NCBI RefSeq assembly: GCF_905475395.1
Contig: NC_058337.1
Coordinates: 67,414,368-67,478,367, forward strand
Direction: 5' to 3'
Source of the DNA: Chrysoperla carnea
Taxonomy: Eukaryota > Arthropoda > Insecta > Neuroptera > Chrysopidae
DNA: 64,000 bases
The position numbers and the translations under genes were made by a program. The notes under the pieces were generated by a model. That model was not told the DNA's origin. It worked only from the letters and a program-made list of their open reading frames with translations, and made no database searches. This document shows, one piece after another, positions 46,031-58,674 of the stretch (position 1 is its first letter; the number at the start of each line of letters is the position of its first letter).

Positions 46031-48989
46031 TTCTTAATATATCTATTTAAACTCAAAGCCTCCAGAATGGTATTTTCATCCACATTTATTTTTTAAATAT
46101 GTTTCAGAAACTCGGGAGCATAAAAGTCAAATTTCCGAAAAAGGGAGTAACTAAGGTTCACAAACTAACTTAAGCAATTCGAACAAAATGAGACGTTAAA
46201 CATAAAAGTCTTTTCATTATCAAAACAATTAGTTAGTCGATCCTGATTAAGTCGATTTAACATTCGTTTCCTGCACTATTTCTTCATTTTCAGTCCATAG
46301 CTATGCATTGCATTTATAATACAATCAATAAAAATTCCTACATAGATAATACAACCCATATGCTATTTGCGTCGTAACATTCGTAATACACATAACGTAA
46401 AGTTTTCTTGATTTCTTGTTCTTTAATTAATATCATTGACTAATTATTGAAAGAGAGATTGGAACTGATATAATTGATACTGAGAATATTAAACATTAAA
46501 CGTCAGACCTTCTAACTTAAGATTCTGGTAGTATTAAAGTCATTTTGACTGAAAGACCATAAAACACCTGACAAAGAATGTTCAAGAGTAAAATAATATT
46601 TATATGATAACATAAATATGATATATTTAGACATTTTTAATTAATAGACGTTATTTTATATAAAATTTAGATTAAATTTATAAAGTATTTATTTTATATT
46701 TTAGAATATTTAGTTCATTAAATTTTAAAATGTCTTTTAAGTTACCTGTACCTACCTACCTATACGATCTACTTTTATATTCTGAAAATAATTGTTTTTT
46801 ATGCAAATTTTAATTTATATATACCTAAATGTATTTTGAGTAAAGATACCTTAATTGTATCATAAATTATCGAATATATTAATAGGCTTACACTGGGTTT
46901 CAGCAGGCTAGGCATTGAATAAATAGATGAGTATTAAGAAATCATAGCAACTTACAACAGCTGAAACTAATTTACAAAACTGTTGAAATGTATCGATGAG
47001 TTAACTTTCTAATACAAGGGAAATTTACAAAATTTAAAAAACCCCCGACAAATTTTTTGGGTACGTCACCCTAAACTCGTACTTGAAACATAGCTAAAAG
47101 CATTCTCCATTAGATTACCAAGTGTTAAATTTTCCGTTTTTCGCAAAAATATGGATCAAGGAGTCATTTTACGGGTAAGCCACTTATTATAAAATCGAAA
47201 GATAATAAAAAATGCTACAATTTAAAAAAAATTTAACCTCGTAGGACAAATTGGCATAAAATGGCAGCCATTTTAAACAATTTACTAAATTGGAAATTTT
47301 GGCCGAACTATGTAACGGATTTCGCTAAAATTTTAACCGAAAGTTGTAAGTAATGAAACCTACTATTGATATTAGTTTCATTAAAATCAATAAAATATTT
47401 TTCAAGTTACAGTCAAATGAACTGTTTTACCATATGTATGTATACATATATATATAACTGGGAGGGGAAGGGACGAAACCCCCCCCCCCAAATATGAGGA
47501 GTAGTTCTTAACATTGACTACAAACCTACCAAATTTGGATATCCATCGATGTCCCCTTTTGCGAATATAAAATAAAAATGATAAAATTTCTAAAAAAAAT
47601 TCCATTTTTGACGCCATTTTGTTTTTTAAACATGTTGCACCACTCCGGGAAAGTAAAAAATTTCAAAAAATACTTATTTTGATGTGAAAAGAAAAACCCC
47701 AAAGTTTCGCTGCTCGAACTTTTAATCCATATAACAGCCTTTTTTTGCTTAGATTTACTCCAGTAATACTATACATATATACTTAGAACAAGCAACAAGC
47801 GTGTTTTTTAGTTTTTTAATAATATAATATTCTCAATGTACGTATAAATAAACGAAATTCTGCGAAATTAATAATATTTCCATTTTGTCTCCATTTATTT
47901 TCATATTAACCACATTAACGTCTTGTTGAGTAGACTATTCATAGTTATAAATATTTCTAGAATTAATTATTATTTTCTAGAATGATTTCAGAAATAAAAA
48001 CAAAACATATGGTATCAATATTAGATGAATGGAAAAATAAAAATTATAAACATGCACAATAATTGATCAGACATGAAATAAATAAAAAATTGAGTTGAGT
48101 ATCAATTGAAGCGTAAGAAATATTCAAACAATATATGAATTGTGGACTAGAGGCATTTTAATGAAAATTATCAACAAAGCTACCTAAAGTAAACAATATA
48201 CCCATTTTCAGAGTGAGTGAGAGAGAATATAACAAAAACAAATCATACGATGCGTATGTAACGCGAATATGTCAGGTTATCATAGGTGTAATTCTTATGC
48301 GTACCAAATAAAATTACATGTTTAATTTCAAAGAGTAAGGCGTACAACATTATGTTAAATATCGAAGTCTGGTAGAAATATTTAAACGTAAGTTGGATAA
48401 CAGAAACCAACAAGCAACAAATCAAAGATTTTGTTTGTGAGGTTGCAGGTTCTTTTACAGACATGGGAATGAGGACAATAAGAACCTCTAGAATCGAGTT
48501 CTAATTTTTAGTATAACTTAAACCGGGCAGGTGCGAATTTAACTCTGGAGAGATTAAAAAAATTAATGAACCCCGTTTTCTTCACTTCCAGCTGGAAAAT
48601 TCTGCTAGCTAGTAACAGTTGTAAAGAGCAGATTTTTTTAAACAAAACTAACATTTTCGTTTTTTCATATTTTTTGGTTTTCAACGACAATCAAATCAAT
48701 TTTTTTTTACCTATCTTCCATTTATTTTATGGGAGGAAAATCAAAATGAAGGGAGGGGGTAAATAAAAGATTTTTAAAATCGTTTTGATTGTCAAATATG
48801 AAAATTGATTATTTTAAACAGATCTGTTAGTTATAATTTTCTTCCTGCTTTTCATGAAATTCGTAATTTTGTGTAAAACGAGATCTTGGTTTGGTAACTG
48901 AATAGATGTGTACAATAAGCGCAGCTAAAACAAAAAAACGTTACGCATTTCTTTTCAGCTAGAAAGCCTTTATATTGACTATTATTTTT
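46031..48989. other. Long intergenic stretch with poly-C tract
   Basis: AT-rich, no supported gene. A run of 10 C lies near 47480-47489. Patches at 46985-47170 (AAAAAACCCCCGACAAATT) and 47220-47660 look like interspersed-repeat remnants but match nothing else here. Short frames at 48243-48464 and 48508-48766 are not supported. Confidence 0.45.
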
Positions 48990-49210
48990 ATACCATGTAT
49001 ATATGAAATATATCAAAGTAAAGTAGCTTTAGTCCCAATCCCAAGTTTTGTACCATCACCATGTATAATAAAATATATCAAGGTATAGTTCCAAGTTTGT
49101 AACGCTTAAAAATATTGATGCTACGAACAAAATTTTGGTATAGGTGTTCATAAAATCACCTAATTAGTCCATTTTCGGTTGTCCGCCTGTCTGTCAACAC
49201 GATAACTCAT
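48990..49210 (+). mobile_element. HINE-like element, copy H, 5' part with duplicated start
   Basis: Begins ATACCATGTATATATGAAAT; after about 70 bases the start recurs (ACCATGTATAATAAAATATA then TCAAGGTATAG), followed by the normal 5' sequence up to AACACGATAACTCA, where it stops. Either one copy inserted at the start of another or a local duplication. Confidence 0.7.
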
Positions 49211-50435
49211 CGGATCTTTAAATTTTTCTAAATAATGTAAATTGTATAAAAGTATATTGATATGACTTTAATAAAAATTGATATTTGAAGGCCGAAGAGT
49301 ATCGTATTTTCAGCTGTTCAAATTACAAACTGTGTTAGATGCACGAGTGCCCCCAAAATGTTAATTATGTTTGAAATAAATATTTTTAAATGTATATATA
49401 ATTAATACCTAATATAAATTTCATAAAATTGAAATAATGAAAAATTTTTCCATATAAAATAAAGAAACATTTCCTTAAAATTAAAAAATGTTACAAAAAT
49501 TGTATAAAATTAATGTAATTATATTATATCATATGGTAAAAATTTTAAATATTGCCGCCATATTTTTTTATAATGTAGAATTGTTGTTTCAAATAGTTTG
49601 AAACAACAACGGAAAAGAAACTATACTTTTCGTTTAACTAGAATTACCATGACTATTTTAAATATTGTGCCTCCAATTATCTAATGTCAGTTTAGTTATT
49701 TCTAAAGTTTGAATTATTGAGAATTTAGAAACTGCCAGTTCTGCCAGTTCACTTCACGGTGGAAGAATATATGAGCTGAAAAGTGCCCCTGAATTTATGT
49801 CTGGCTAAAATCTGTCTTATCTTTTACTGTCGAGTGACAAAAGAGACAGGAGGTATTTGTATCAGAAAATATCATCTCTAAAACCGATAGGTAGCATTTT
49901 TAACAGAAAAATTTTTCCTATGAATTTGAGTTTCCTCGAGTTTCTTGTAAACTATAAGAGGCGAATTCTATGATAAGTTTTTTTTTTTTTAATTTAATAT
50001 TCTGTAGTTTTGGTGATGGAGGCGTAGTTGTTGGGTTAAAAAAGTTTTCCAGTGACTTTTATCTTTAAAAAAATCGAAAAGCGTATATTTTTATTACGTA
50101 TAGTTGAATCTAAATAAGTTGATGATAAAAACAATTATATTAGGTACCCTTTGTATACAGTGTGGCGTTGTTTTCCATTTGATACCACAAATATATTTTT
50201 ACAATTCTAGTTCAATGATTTCGCAAACATAGATGATATATACAAAATAAAACATATATATCGACTCTTGTTTGTCAGATGGTATTATTCACATGGTCTT
50301 TACCTTATGTCCATCGGCCATCAAAATATCATACGGATGATACAATTGGTTTGGGACGATCGTAGAACTTTCGGAGAATGATTATTATATCATTTTCATG
50401 CAATCAAATGATATTTGGATGAATGATTTGTAGAT
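49211..50435. other. Intergenic, nothing recognised
   Basis: AT-rich. A small hairpin GTTGTTTCAAATAGTTTGAAACAAC lies near 49583. No gene. Confidence 0.45.
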
Positions 50436-50436
50436 A

Positions 50437-50482
<46 letters not shown>
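50436..50482. repeat. (TA)n(TG)n microsatellite
   Basis: About 10 TA units followed by about 12 TG units. The open frame beginning at 50461 arises from it. Confidence 0.95.
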
Positions 50483-50933
50483 ATAAATATTATTTGGGAA
50501 ATTATTTCTGTATAATTGTTTTTATAATTTTTTTCAACAATTGTTTTTATAATTTATTTATAACAGTTTTAAAATTGCAAATTTCTATATATAGGTATAT
50601 TTATATCTCTATAAATCCCTCACAATATCATAGCGAAAAGAGTATCCACGGATGGATTACACTACAAACTACAACTACAGCAAAGGTACACAATTTTATT
50701 ATTAATTTCTCTATACAAATTAACTTTTTTTAACAGTGACCTTTATTTACCACAAGAAGACTAGAGAAAAGGAGAGTTAACTCTTGATCTCATGCAATGG
50801 ATTCGATGGGCCCAAAACGCCCATCGACCGAACCATGCAATTAGTTCTGAGAAACTTCGTTGCATCTGTCAACGGAATAGCCTTTCGGCCAAAACTGAGA
50901 CAGATACTGAAGGTTCGGTTTCGGTAGAAATTT

Positions 50934-51071
50934 CAGTTTCGGTCGGACACTAATTATTTCATTATACATCTGTGTGTGTGTGTGTGTATTGTATACTGTT
51001 GTATATTGTGTGTGTATTGTACTATGTGTGCGTGTGTATTGTATAATGAAATAATTAGTGTCCGACCGAAA

Positions 51072-51074
<3 letters not shown>
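50934..51074. mobile_element. Perfect 35-bp inverted repeat around a GT-rich loop
   Basis: Arms 50934-50968 and 51040-51074 (CAGTTTCGGTCGGACACTAA ... TTATACA and its complement) are identical in inverse. The 71-base loop is mostly GT repeats. Upstream sequence (50800-50933) has more GGTTCGGTTTCGG words. Short fold-back element or the end of a larger one. Confidence 0.75.

Positions 51075-51140
<66 letters not shown>
51075..51140. repeat. (TA)33 microsatellite
   Basis: Uninterrupted TA dinucleotides. The pogo-like element at 51141 is inserted into it; the tract resumes for a few units at 51899. Confidence 0.97.
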
Positions 51141-51143
<3 letters not shown>

Positions 51144-51898
51144 TAGAATCTCGATAAGTTAAACCTCGGTAACATAAAAACCTTAATTACTTCAAAAAAT
51201 ACTACGTTCCCTTCCCATCAGAGCCCAAAACCTCTATAGCTTAAAATACGCAACCTCTATAACTTAAATAAATAATTTCTGTTAGGCCCTCAGTAACTAA
51301 AAGAAATGTTTCCACAACCTCTATAACATAAAATTGAGTCATTTTGAAAGAGTGTCAAAACAAATGGTTTCGATATTTATTGCTTGCACGTTTTTACTTG
51401 TTAACGTAAACAATAACATTACCTATTGTTTGCTTTATCTAAATTCTTCAAAGCTTTGCGGTGGTTAGCTTTGTGACAACGACTTACTTGCATCATAAGT
51501 TTTTTGATTGTTGTTCTGGAAACATCGGTTTACTTACTGTGTGATAAAACTGTCTTAAAATGAGTACAAAAAGAAAACTAACAACCCTCACCTACGCTGA
51601 TAAATTAAAAGCTATAGAAGCAGTGAAAAATGGATTGAAAAGGAAAGAAGTTGCGGCTCAATTTGGAATACATGAGAGTACATTGTCTCTCATCATTTAA
51701 AAAGAAGCTGAAATCTTGAAGAAACAAGAATCAGGAGGAAATCTTCAATGTAAAAGACAAAAAAATGCCGAATTCCCTAATTTAGAACATCCCATCCTTC
51801 TGATGCATTCAATAACATAGACCCTTGATAACTAAAAACCTCTATAACTTAAAATATTTTTTGTTTCCCTTGGACTTTAACTTATCGAGATTCTACTG
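51141..51898 (+). mobile_element. Pogo/Tigger-type Tc1-mariner element, internally deleted
   Basis: Terminal inverted repeats CAGTAGAATCTCGATAAGTT and AACTTATCGAGATTCTACTG, 20 bp, exact, flanked by TA on both sides inside a TA tract. An ATG at 51560 begins MSTKRKLTTLTYADKLKAIE, continuing with AVKNGLKRKEVAAQFGIHES, the N-terminal helix-turn-helix (psq/CENP-B type) of Tigger/pogo transposases. The frame stops after 46 codons (51560-51700) and the DDE catalytic region is absent. Internal CTCTATAACTTAAA words repeat near both ends. Non-autonomous; exact ends suggest it is not very old. Confidence 0.9.
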
Positions 51899-52964
51899 TA
51901 TATATATAATATGTAAGATACAACTTTTTAACAATCAAAACAAACCAAACTAATTACAAGTACAGAATATAGAGAGAAAGCGATGTTAAGTGATTGAAAA
52001 CAAAAGACAAAAATTGAAAATAAAATGCAGATTGATGGGCAGTACAAAGTACGCAACGACCGAATACAATACATCACTCTATTTGTTCTTGCCTGTAATC
52101 TTATACGTTGTGTGATTGTTAAGTTGTTTACAATTTATAATTATCGGATATTAAAGAACAAAATTAATTTGTTCCATGAGTACTTCATGCAATAATAGGG
52201 CTTTTCATTTTAAAATCACGATGCACATTTGTTTCGTACTAAATGATTTATAACCAATGTGATAAAATGCATAACAAATATCTTCTATCTTAGTCCTACT
52301 TATTGCTGTCAGTACGAAAAAATAAATTCTGCACTTGCGCATATGACATGATGAAAAGGTCTATTAGTGAGATATAATCAGCGCCGCCAAATTCAGATGC
52401 GCGATCTAAAGGTATCAAGATTCTTTTAAATTTAGTTTTTGTTTAACAGATGTATATTTTATAAAAGTTTTGTATAAAGTAAAAATTGATAATAATATAC
52501 CTTTCTTAAAACAATTTTATTTTCTTTTACGAAAATTCTTGTCACAGACGCCTTCAAAACTTATTCTTCTACGAAAGTTGCCGTACCAAGGCGTCCCCTC
52601 TTACGAGACCTGAAGAATTTTGTAAAATAGACGAATATCACAGTGAATTATAGCTACATTGTGTCCGATGTTTGAAATTTTTAGTTTTCCTACATAATAT
52701 TTTTAATTTACAAAAGATTGGAACTCAATTTTAGATAATTATTCATTAGGAGCTACATTGTCACATAAGAAGATTCTTATAATTGTGTAAGGGCTTGTCC
52801 TCACATCTGAAAATGCTGAAATCTAAAATACGAACTAAAATATTTGTAGCCTTCCAAAATCTGACACTAAGTTTTCCTAAACATGGAGTAACACTCACAA
52901 TATATATATGATAGATATGCAAAAAGAAAACTCCATTAAATTTTAGTTTTTATTTAATTATTAG
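51899..52964. other. Intergenic, nothing recognised
   Basis: AT-rich, with no gene or matched repeat. Confidence 0.45.
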
Positions 52965-53480
52965 TACAGTAAAAGATATTACAAAAATCGGCCAATAAAG
53001 GAAAATGAAAGAAACCGCTCGTATTTTGTTAAAACTTCATGCAATGTGTTTTTAGGTGTCAAATATCATTAGTAACGCATGAGTTAGTGGCGCAAATATG
53101 CTACGCTATTTATTCATTAACATAAACAATTAATTTTTAATTCAACGAAAAGATCAATGTTAAAGTTCACTTAAAAAATTTGTAATTAAGCAACTTGTAT
53201 GACGTAAATGTTAAGAGTTTGTCAAATAATCGAAAACTATTATACATGTATAACGAATACGTAATTCAACTTACCTATTTATTAATTTTCTAAGTCAAAT
53301 TTAACATTTACCGTTTCATTGAATTAAAAATTTATTGTCTATTAACAAATAGAAACATTTTCGCCACTAAGTAATGCGTTACTAATTATATTTGACTCCT
53401 AAGAAACACATTCCATGAGGTTTTAACAAGCGGTTTCTTTCATTTTTCTTTATTTGTAATATCTTTAAGTGTAATGTAAT
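52965..53480. mobile_element. Large fold-back element with about 175-bp arms
   Basis: The left arm (from ACAGTAAAAGATATTACAAA) pairs with the right arm (to TTTGTAATATCTTTAAGTGT) through GAAAATGAAAGAAACCGCT, GTCAAATAT, TTAGTAACGCAT, TTAGTGGCG and TTTTTAATTCAA, with several small gaps. The central 170 bases are unpaired. Non-coding, superfamily unknown. Confidence 0.75.
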
Positions 53481-54021
53481 ATGTCCCATTATTTTTCAAG
53501 ATTTGTGGTTATCACAAAGTTTGATAACTAAAAATAATCACAGTTTACGGTATCCATTTTATTTTGGTTATTCTAAAATCAAAATATTTAAATAAAAAAT
53601 ACAAAAATCATTTTGTCCGACATTTGTTGAAACTGGATGTCCGTCGTCCGATACCCTAAGAGGAACTTTTATGCGCAATAATGTTTTCTTTATAAGAGTG
53701 TTTTGTTGAATGATGCACAAAATCTTATTACAATAACAAAAGGAAATGGATAATCGTCAATTATAATAAACTTGTGGCGCAATAAACAAGTTTTCTAGAC
53801 TTCGTCAAAGATAACGCTCATTTTACCACAATTTTCGTAGAGGAAAAAAGACGGAAGCTGAATAAAGCCATACAAAAATTTCTAGAGGTATATTTATAAA
53901 TTGCAACAACTATTGTACCATTTTCGTGTAGTAATTATTTTTCTTCAATTATTTTTGGGATTATTCCTTCAAATTTCGTCAAATTTTAAAAATATGATAT
54001 GAGCAAATTGAATTTTTTTCG
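53481..54021. other. Intergenic downstream of INTS9
   Basis: AT-rich, no gene. The INTS9 AATAAA (minus) is at 54022-54027, so its transcript should end around here. Confidence 0.5.
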
Positions 54022-54043
54022 TTTATTACAAAAATATTACAAA

Positions 54044-57000
54044 TTAAAAATTTTTTAAGCAATTCAGCAAAGTATTTCGTAGTAACATTCGTAATTCAGG
54101 CTCGCCTTCACAAAAAATGTGTGTTGAATGATCATCAACTTGAATTAAAGTATCATCATTAGGCTATAAAAACAAATATTCTATAAATTAAAAGTTCTTA
54201 AATATTCAATAAATTAAAATTTTAAATAATTACCAAATGTATAAAAATTCCACTTGGTCCCGGTTCAACCTTTACATCTTTAATACCTTCACGTGACAAT
54301 CTTTGTACAAAATCGTTAACATCCAAAGATCCGAATTCATGTTTGATATCGGCCGTATTTTGAAACGTAATATCATCTTTTTCATTTTTTTCGATTTTAA
54401 TTTCCTATAATAAACAAGTTGATCACATTTTTCGAAAAATAACCTTTTACAAATATTGATTAATTTGAGAATTTTTTGTTCTTGAAAATGAGATAAATAT
54501 TAACACGAAAAAAATTAGATAACAATGAGTTGAAATCAATCGTATACAAACGGTATGTATGTTAAACATGAATTCCCCACCAACACGTTTTTTTTTTTCA
54601 AGTGTCTTTAAGAAAACCATTTTTTAATGAGAAGAGGATTTTTTTACGATAACAGGAGGTTTTAATTCTAAAAACTTTTATGGGTATAATATTTCGAAAA
54701 AACCAACAGCTAAGGAGATAAAACACAGTTTTCGTAAAACGTGTAAAAAATCACACATTATGTAGAGGCAGAATGGAGTTCCATATGTAGAACAATAGAC
54801 GTATCAGCTCTTGACTCAAGGAAGGGGTAGAGGCAAAACAGGAACTTTCACACCAGCAAAACAGGTCTGCAGAGTGGCAAATCATACATGATTTGTTAAA
54901 AAATTTCATAAATCCAACAGTATCTTATGATAAGAATGTACTTAACGATTTAAATCAATGATAAATGCTCAAGGCTGTCATGTCCAGCCCTCGCCTCAGT
55001 ACGTCCTTGTACAGGATCAAGATTTAATATACACACTTTTGTTAAATGGTTGATTTTCGACAAAGTTATCTCATTTGTTCCAGATACTTATTTTATTTTC
55101 AATTTTTCTCGCTTATTTTATTTATCAAGAAAAAACCGACAAAAAATGTCCATAATTAGATTTTACCTCTATACTACAAATAAAATTGACTTTACCTCGA
55201 TGTTTATTAAATTATCTTTAACATCTAAATGCCCAGTAATTGAACATAAATTAACACCAGCTTTTATTTCACGCGGAAATAATTTTGAAGCAATGTTTGG
55301 ATCTATATACACTCGACTTTTCTTTCGTTTTATGGGTAATGTTAAAACTTCGCCCTTTTTAAATGTTAATACTGGCCTATCGGAAGTATCGATTACTAAA
55401 TCTGTACGATTTGGTGCAGTAACTGGCGGTAAAGTATAACAATGAGGTACAACTAAAGCACCAGGTTTTAAATCACGTATTAATTTATTTGCTTGTGTAA
55501 AATTTAATGAAGTATCGATAGGACAATGTAGAATTTTCATTGCCATTGGTTGAAATGGAGCTGCGGCTTCGTTGTGATCAAAATCTGGTTCTGTAAGGAA
55601 AAAAAAAGAGCTTAAATGAAGGAGACAAAATTAGATTTGCTGTTTTTTACCAGTGAAAATAACAACATTCTGTGCGTTATTACTCCACATCTCAATAAAA
55701 TGAACAGAATCTCCAAATCGAAGACCAGGATGACCGCAAAATACCACACAAGGTTGTCGAAAATCAGTACTAAATCCCTCCGAATAAATGTGTTTGAAAT
55801 GTTTCAATCTAGAATTTTTTACTAAAAATGCATGTGGAAATGGTTCTTCTGGTAAATAGACTTTATTTTGTTTTGCAGTTGAAAGCCATTCCGCTAATAT
55901 ATTGGAATATGCTAAAGAGGTATCAGCAACAGGTGAAATGAAATACATGGGTATGGTAGACATTCCAGCACTATCCAGATTTGAAGATAAACATTCAAAT
56001 AAATCATACACAACTCCTGACGGATAACATGGAATTAATACACTTCCACCAGCCCGTAAAGTCATTGCTAAAAAAAGTTCATAGTTAAAAAGCTATCAAA
56101 AAACAAATAATTTTTTTTATTTTTACCAACTGTCATGCACAATAATCCAAGCATTCCATCAGGATTTGAAACAGGAGTTTGTGTTAATCCAGTCATTATT
56201 AGCACATCTGCGGCTCTTAACGCCGCTTGATCCATAGGTCTTGGATGTGTTGTTAATGTAGATGATCCACTAACATATGCAATTTTTTCATGTTCAGTAC
56301 TCATTATCCAATTACTCGACCCTAAACAATATCCAGAACTAACAGCGATTACCTGTAAACCTCCATACACATCCTAAAATTGTAGTAAGCATTAATGAAA
56401 ATATTTCAGAGCAATTATTTAACAAAACTTACTAGTTTTTCATCATATCCAACCATTTGTACACGAGACAATGATGAATTCACTGCGTCCATATTGTAAA
56501 TATGACGCCATGATTTTGGACGTAAACTTTCAGACAACGGAGGAGGCAAAATATGTAATAAGTTTTTCCATTGTGTTGCATGTGTCGATTTTGGACTTTG
56601 TGTAATGAATTCAACTAATTCTTCTAGAAAAAATCTAAATCAATTCTATTAATTCAAAAATTAACGCCCCAAGTTAATGCAGTATACCTTCCAATTTGCA
56701 AAGTTGGTTCGGTAGCATAAACAACACCATTAAATCCGGTTCCTTCGGTAATGAAAGGTAATGCAAGCATACACATGTAATTTGATATCAAAATAACATC
56801 GATTTGAGAAAAATCAATTAAATTATCCAATGGAGGACTGAACTCCGGTTGTGAATCGACGAAAACTTTCCCACAACATTCTTTTAGTTCCTACAAATGA
56901 CAAATATTTTTTAAGAGGTATGAATAATTAAGGTATTTAAAGCTCATAAAGTCAAATTTAGTTTATCTTACGCCTTCTAATTGAGTTTCACCTAAATCTC

Positions 57001-57406
57001 TTGAATTCCAAGTTGGTAAATTTGTTAATCTTGCGTTTGGAACTAATGGCATTGGTAGAAAGTTTAAAATTGTTTGAGACGAAAGTCCACAATCTAACAT
57101 TACTGTTAACTCGTTGAAACATAATACAGAACATGGTTTATTTGGGTCGCTGCTTAAACAATACTAAAAACACACAAAAAATTTAAGTGGAGTGTGCTTC
57201 ATACAATTGCACATTCTATCAAACTGTTGTTTCTTGAAGCGTACAGCAATTCTACAATTTGAATAATCTGGTAATTTTTCTTAACTTACTCAGGTATTTA
57301 TTTCTAATAGAAATTTTATCAAAATTTATTTTATTTTAAAAATAATTTAAGAATTTTTACATATTTGTACTTAAATATTGTGCAACGTAGTTCTTACCAG
57401 CTTCAT
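54044..57406 (-). CDS. INTS9: Integrator complex subunit 9, nine coding exons
   Basis: Nuclear partner of the INTS11 endonuclease in the Integrator complex, which cleaves snRNA 3' ends and attenuates transcription. Exons by consensus splice sites and frame: 57398-57406, 56972-57163, 56688-56890, 56433-56634, 56127-56373, 55651-56067, 55196-55590, 54234-54404, 54044-54163; total 651 residues (human about 658). Exon 1 codes only MKL, as in other animals' MKLYCLS start. Visible landmarks: MLDCGL at 25-30, [11 protein letters not shown] at 103-113 (the metallo-beta-lactamase HxHxDH site is absent, as expected for this inactive subunit), [53 protein letters not shown] and the INTS11-binding C-terminal region. 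AATAAA 17 bases past the stop (54022-54027). Head to head with GLDC. Confidence 0.97.
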
Positions 57407-58674
57407 TTTGTTGGTTGATATTTTGTAAAATTTATTATAATATCGTTTGCATTTAATTAAAATCTTAAATAATTAAAAAGAATATTTTATTTCAATGTTT
57501 TAAAAGTATTGTGGTTGGAAATTGACTTTTATTTTATTTTTGACAAACCGGCTATTTCTCCATCATAAACAATTTATCAAAGACACAAACATAAAAATAG
57601 TGTTATCTACCGGGGAAGTTGAAGAAGTAATATTTGAGAATAGAACCCTGCAAATTGCAACGTAACATAAACGTAACCATTTATCATGAATACAAACCCT
57701 GGTACATCAAAAAACTTCTCTCTGGTGTTTTTGTTTAAAATTCCAACAATTGACTAAGAGAGCGGAGCTGGTTTTTTAAGTAAAATAGTAGGCTATGAAG
57801 CTCAGATTATAGTATTACTGCATCCTGATTTAAAAAAAAAACGATGAAACGACTATTTTGACTTTTTTCTGTTACAATATCTATAAGTTATCGTTTCTTC
57901 AGCAAATAAAAAAAAATAATACCCTAAAAATTATATTTTCAGCTTAAATCCATAGAATTTTCATATTATAAATTGGCAATTTCGAAGCATCTCGAAAACT
58001 TTAATTAGCTGAATCCTTTCTAAATAATATATTTTTTAATATCCATCAAAATCAATACGATATTCAATTCGTATTTTTTGGATCCTCTTAAATTTTTTTA
58101 CAATGAGTTCAAATTTCAATTAAATTACGAATGATATCTTTCGATCGCCACTTTTACGATGTAAACATTTATTTTTATTGTTTCTAATGTTAATCCACCC
58201 CTGATATATCCAATTTTTCCCAATGTTGAAATCTAAATTCAATATTACTCAATATGTCATAGGCCTTTGTTATCACATAAGGATCATAGGTTAATAATAA
58301 TAAGTTAATATGTAAATTTTTTTTGGCAAATTAAATTAAACGACCCGACTTACGTATTCTATTTAAAAATATTTATTTCAATACTTCACACAAAAATATT
58401 TTTCAAACATTTTACATTAAATAACAAATTCTCCGTGAAATATTTATCACAAACAATTTGACTAAAAAAACAAACTACATAATATTATAGTTGAGAATGA
58501 GATGACCCTTAATAATAATGGAGATTACCATTCAGAATAAAATTTTAATAAAAAACAAATAATAAAATTAACTCTTATCAAATTTAAATAATTGCTTTAT
58601 CAATTATTCCATATTTCTTAAAAATAAGTAGTAAGATACTTACTCCAACTAAGTGAACATTATTTTTAACAAAA
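57407..58674. promoter_or_regulatory. Divergent INTS9-GLDC intergenic region
   Basis: 1268 bp between the two start codons, holding both 5' UTRs and promoters. AT-rich; no TATA box or conserved element can be assigned with confidence and no repeat family seen elsewhere in the window lies in it. A shared promoter is possible but the distance is larger than typical tight bidirectional pairs. Confidence 0.5.

Noticed and set aside
51075-51175. 73-residue frame of repeated Ile-Tyr at 50954-51175 (minus)
   Set aside because: It is the translation of the TA and GT microsatellites.
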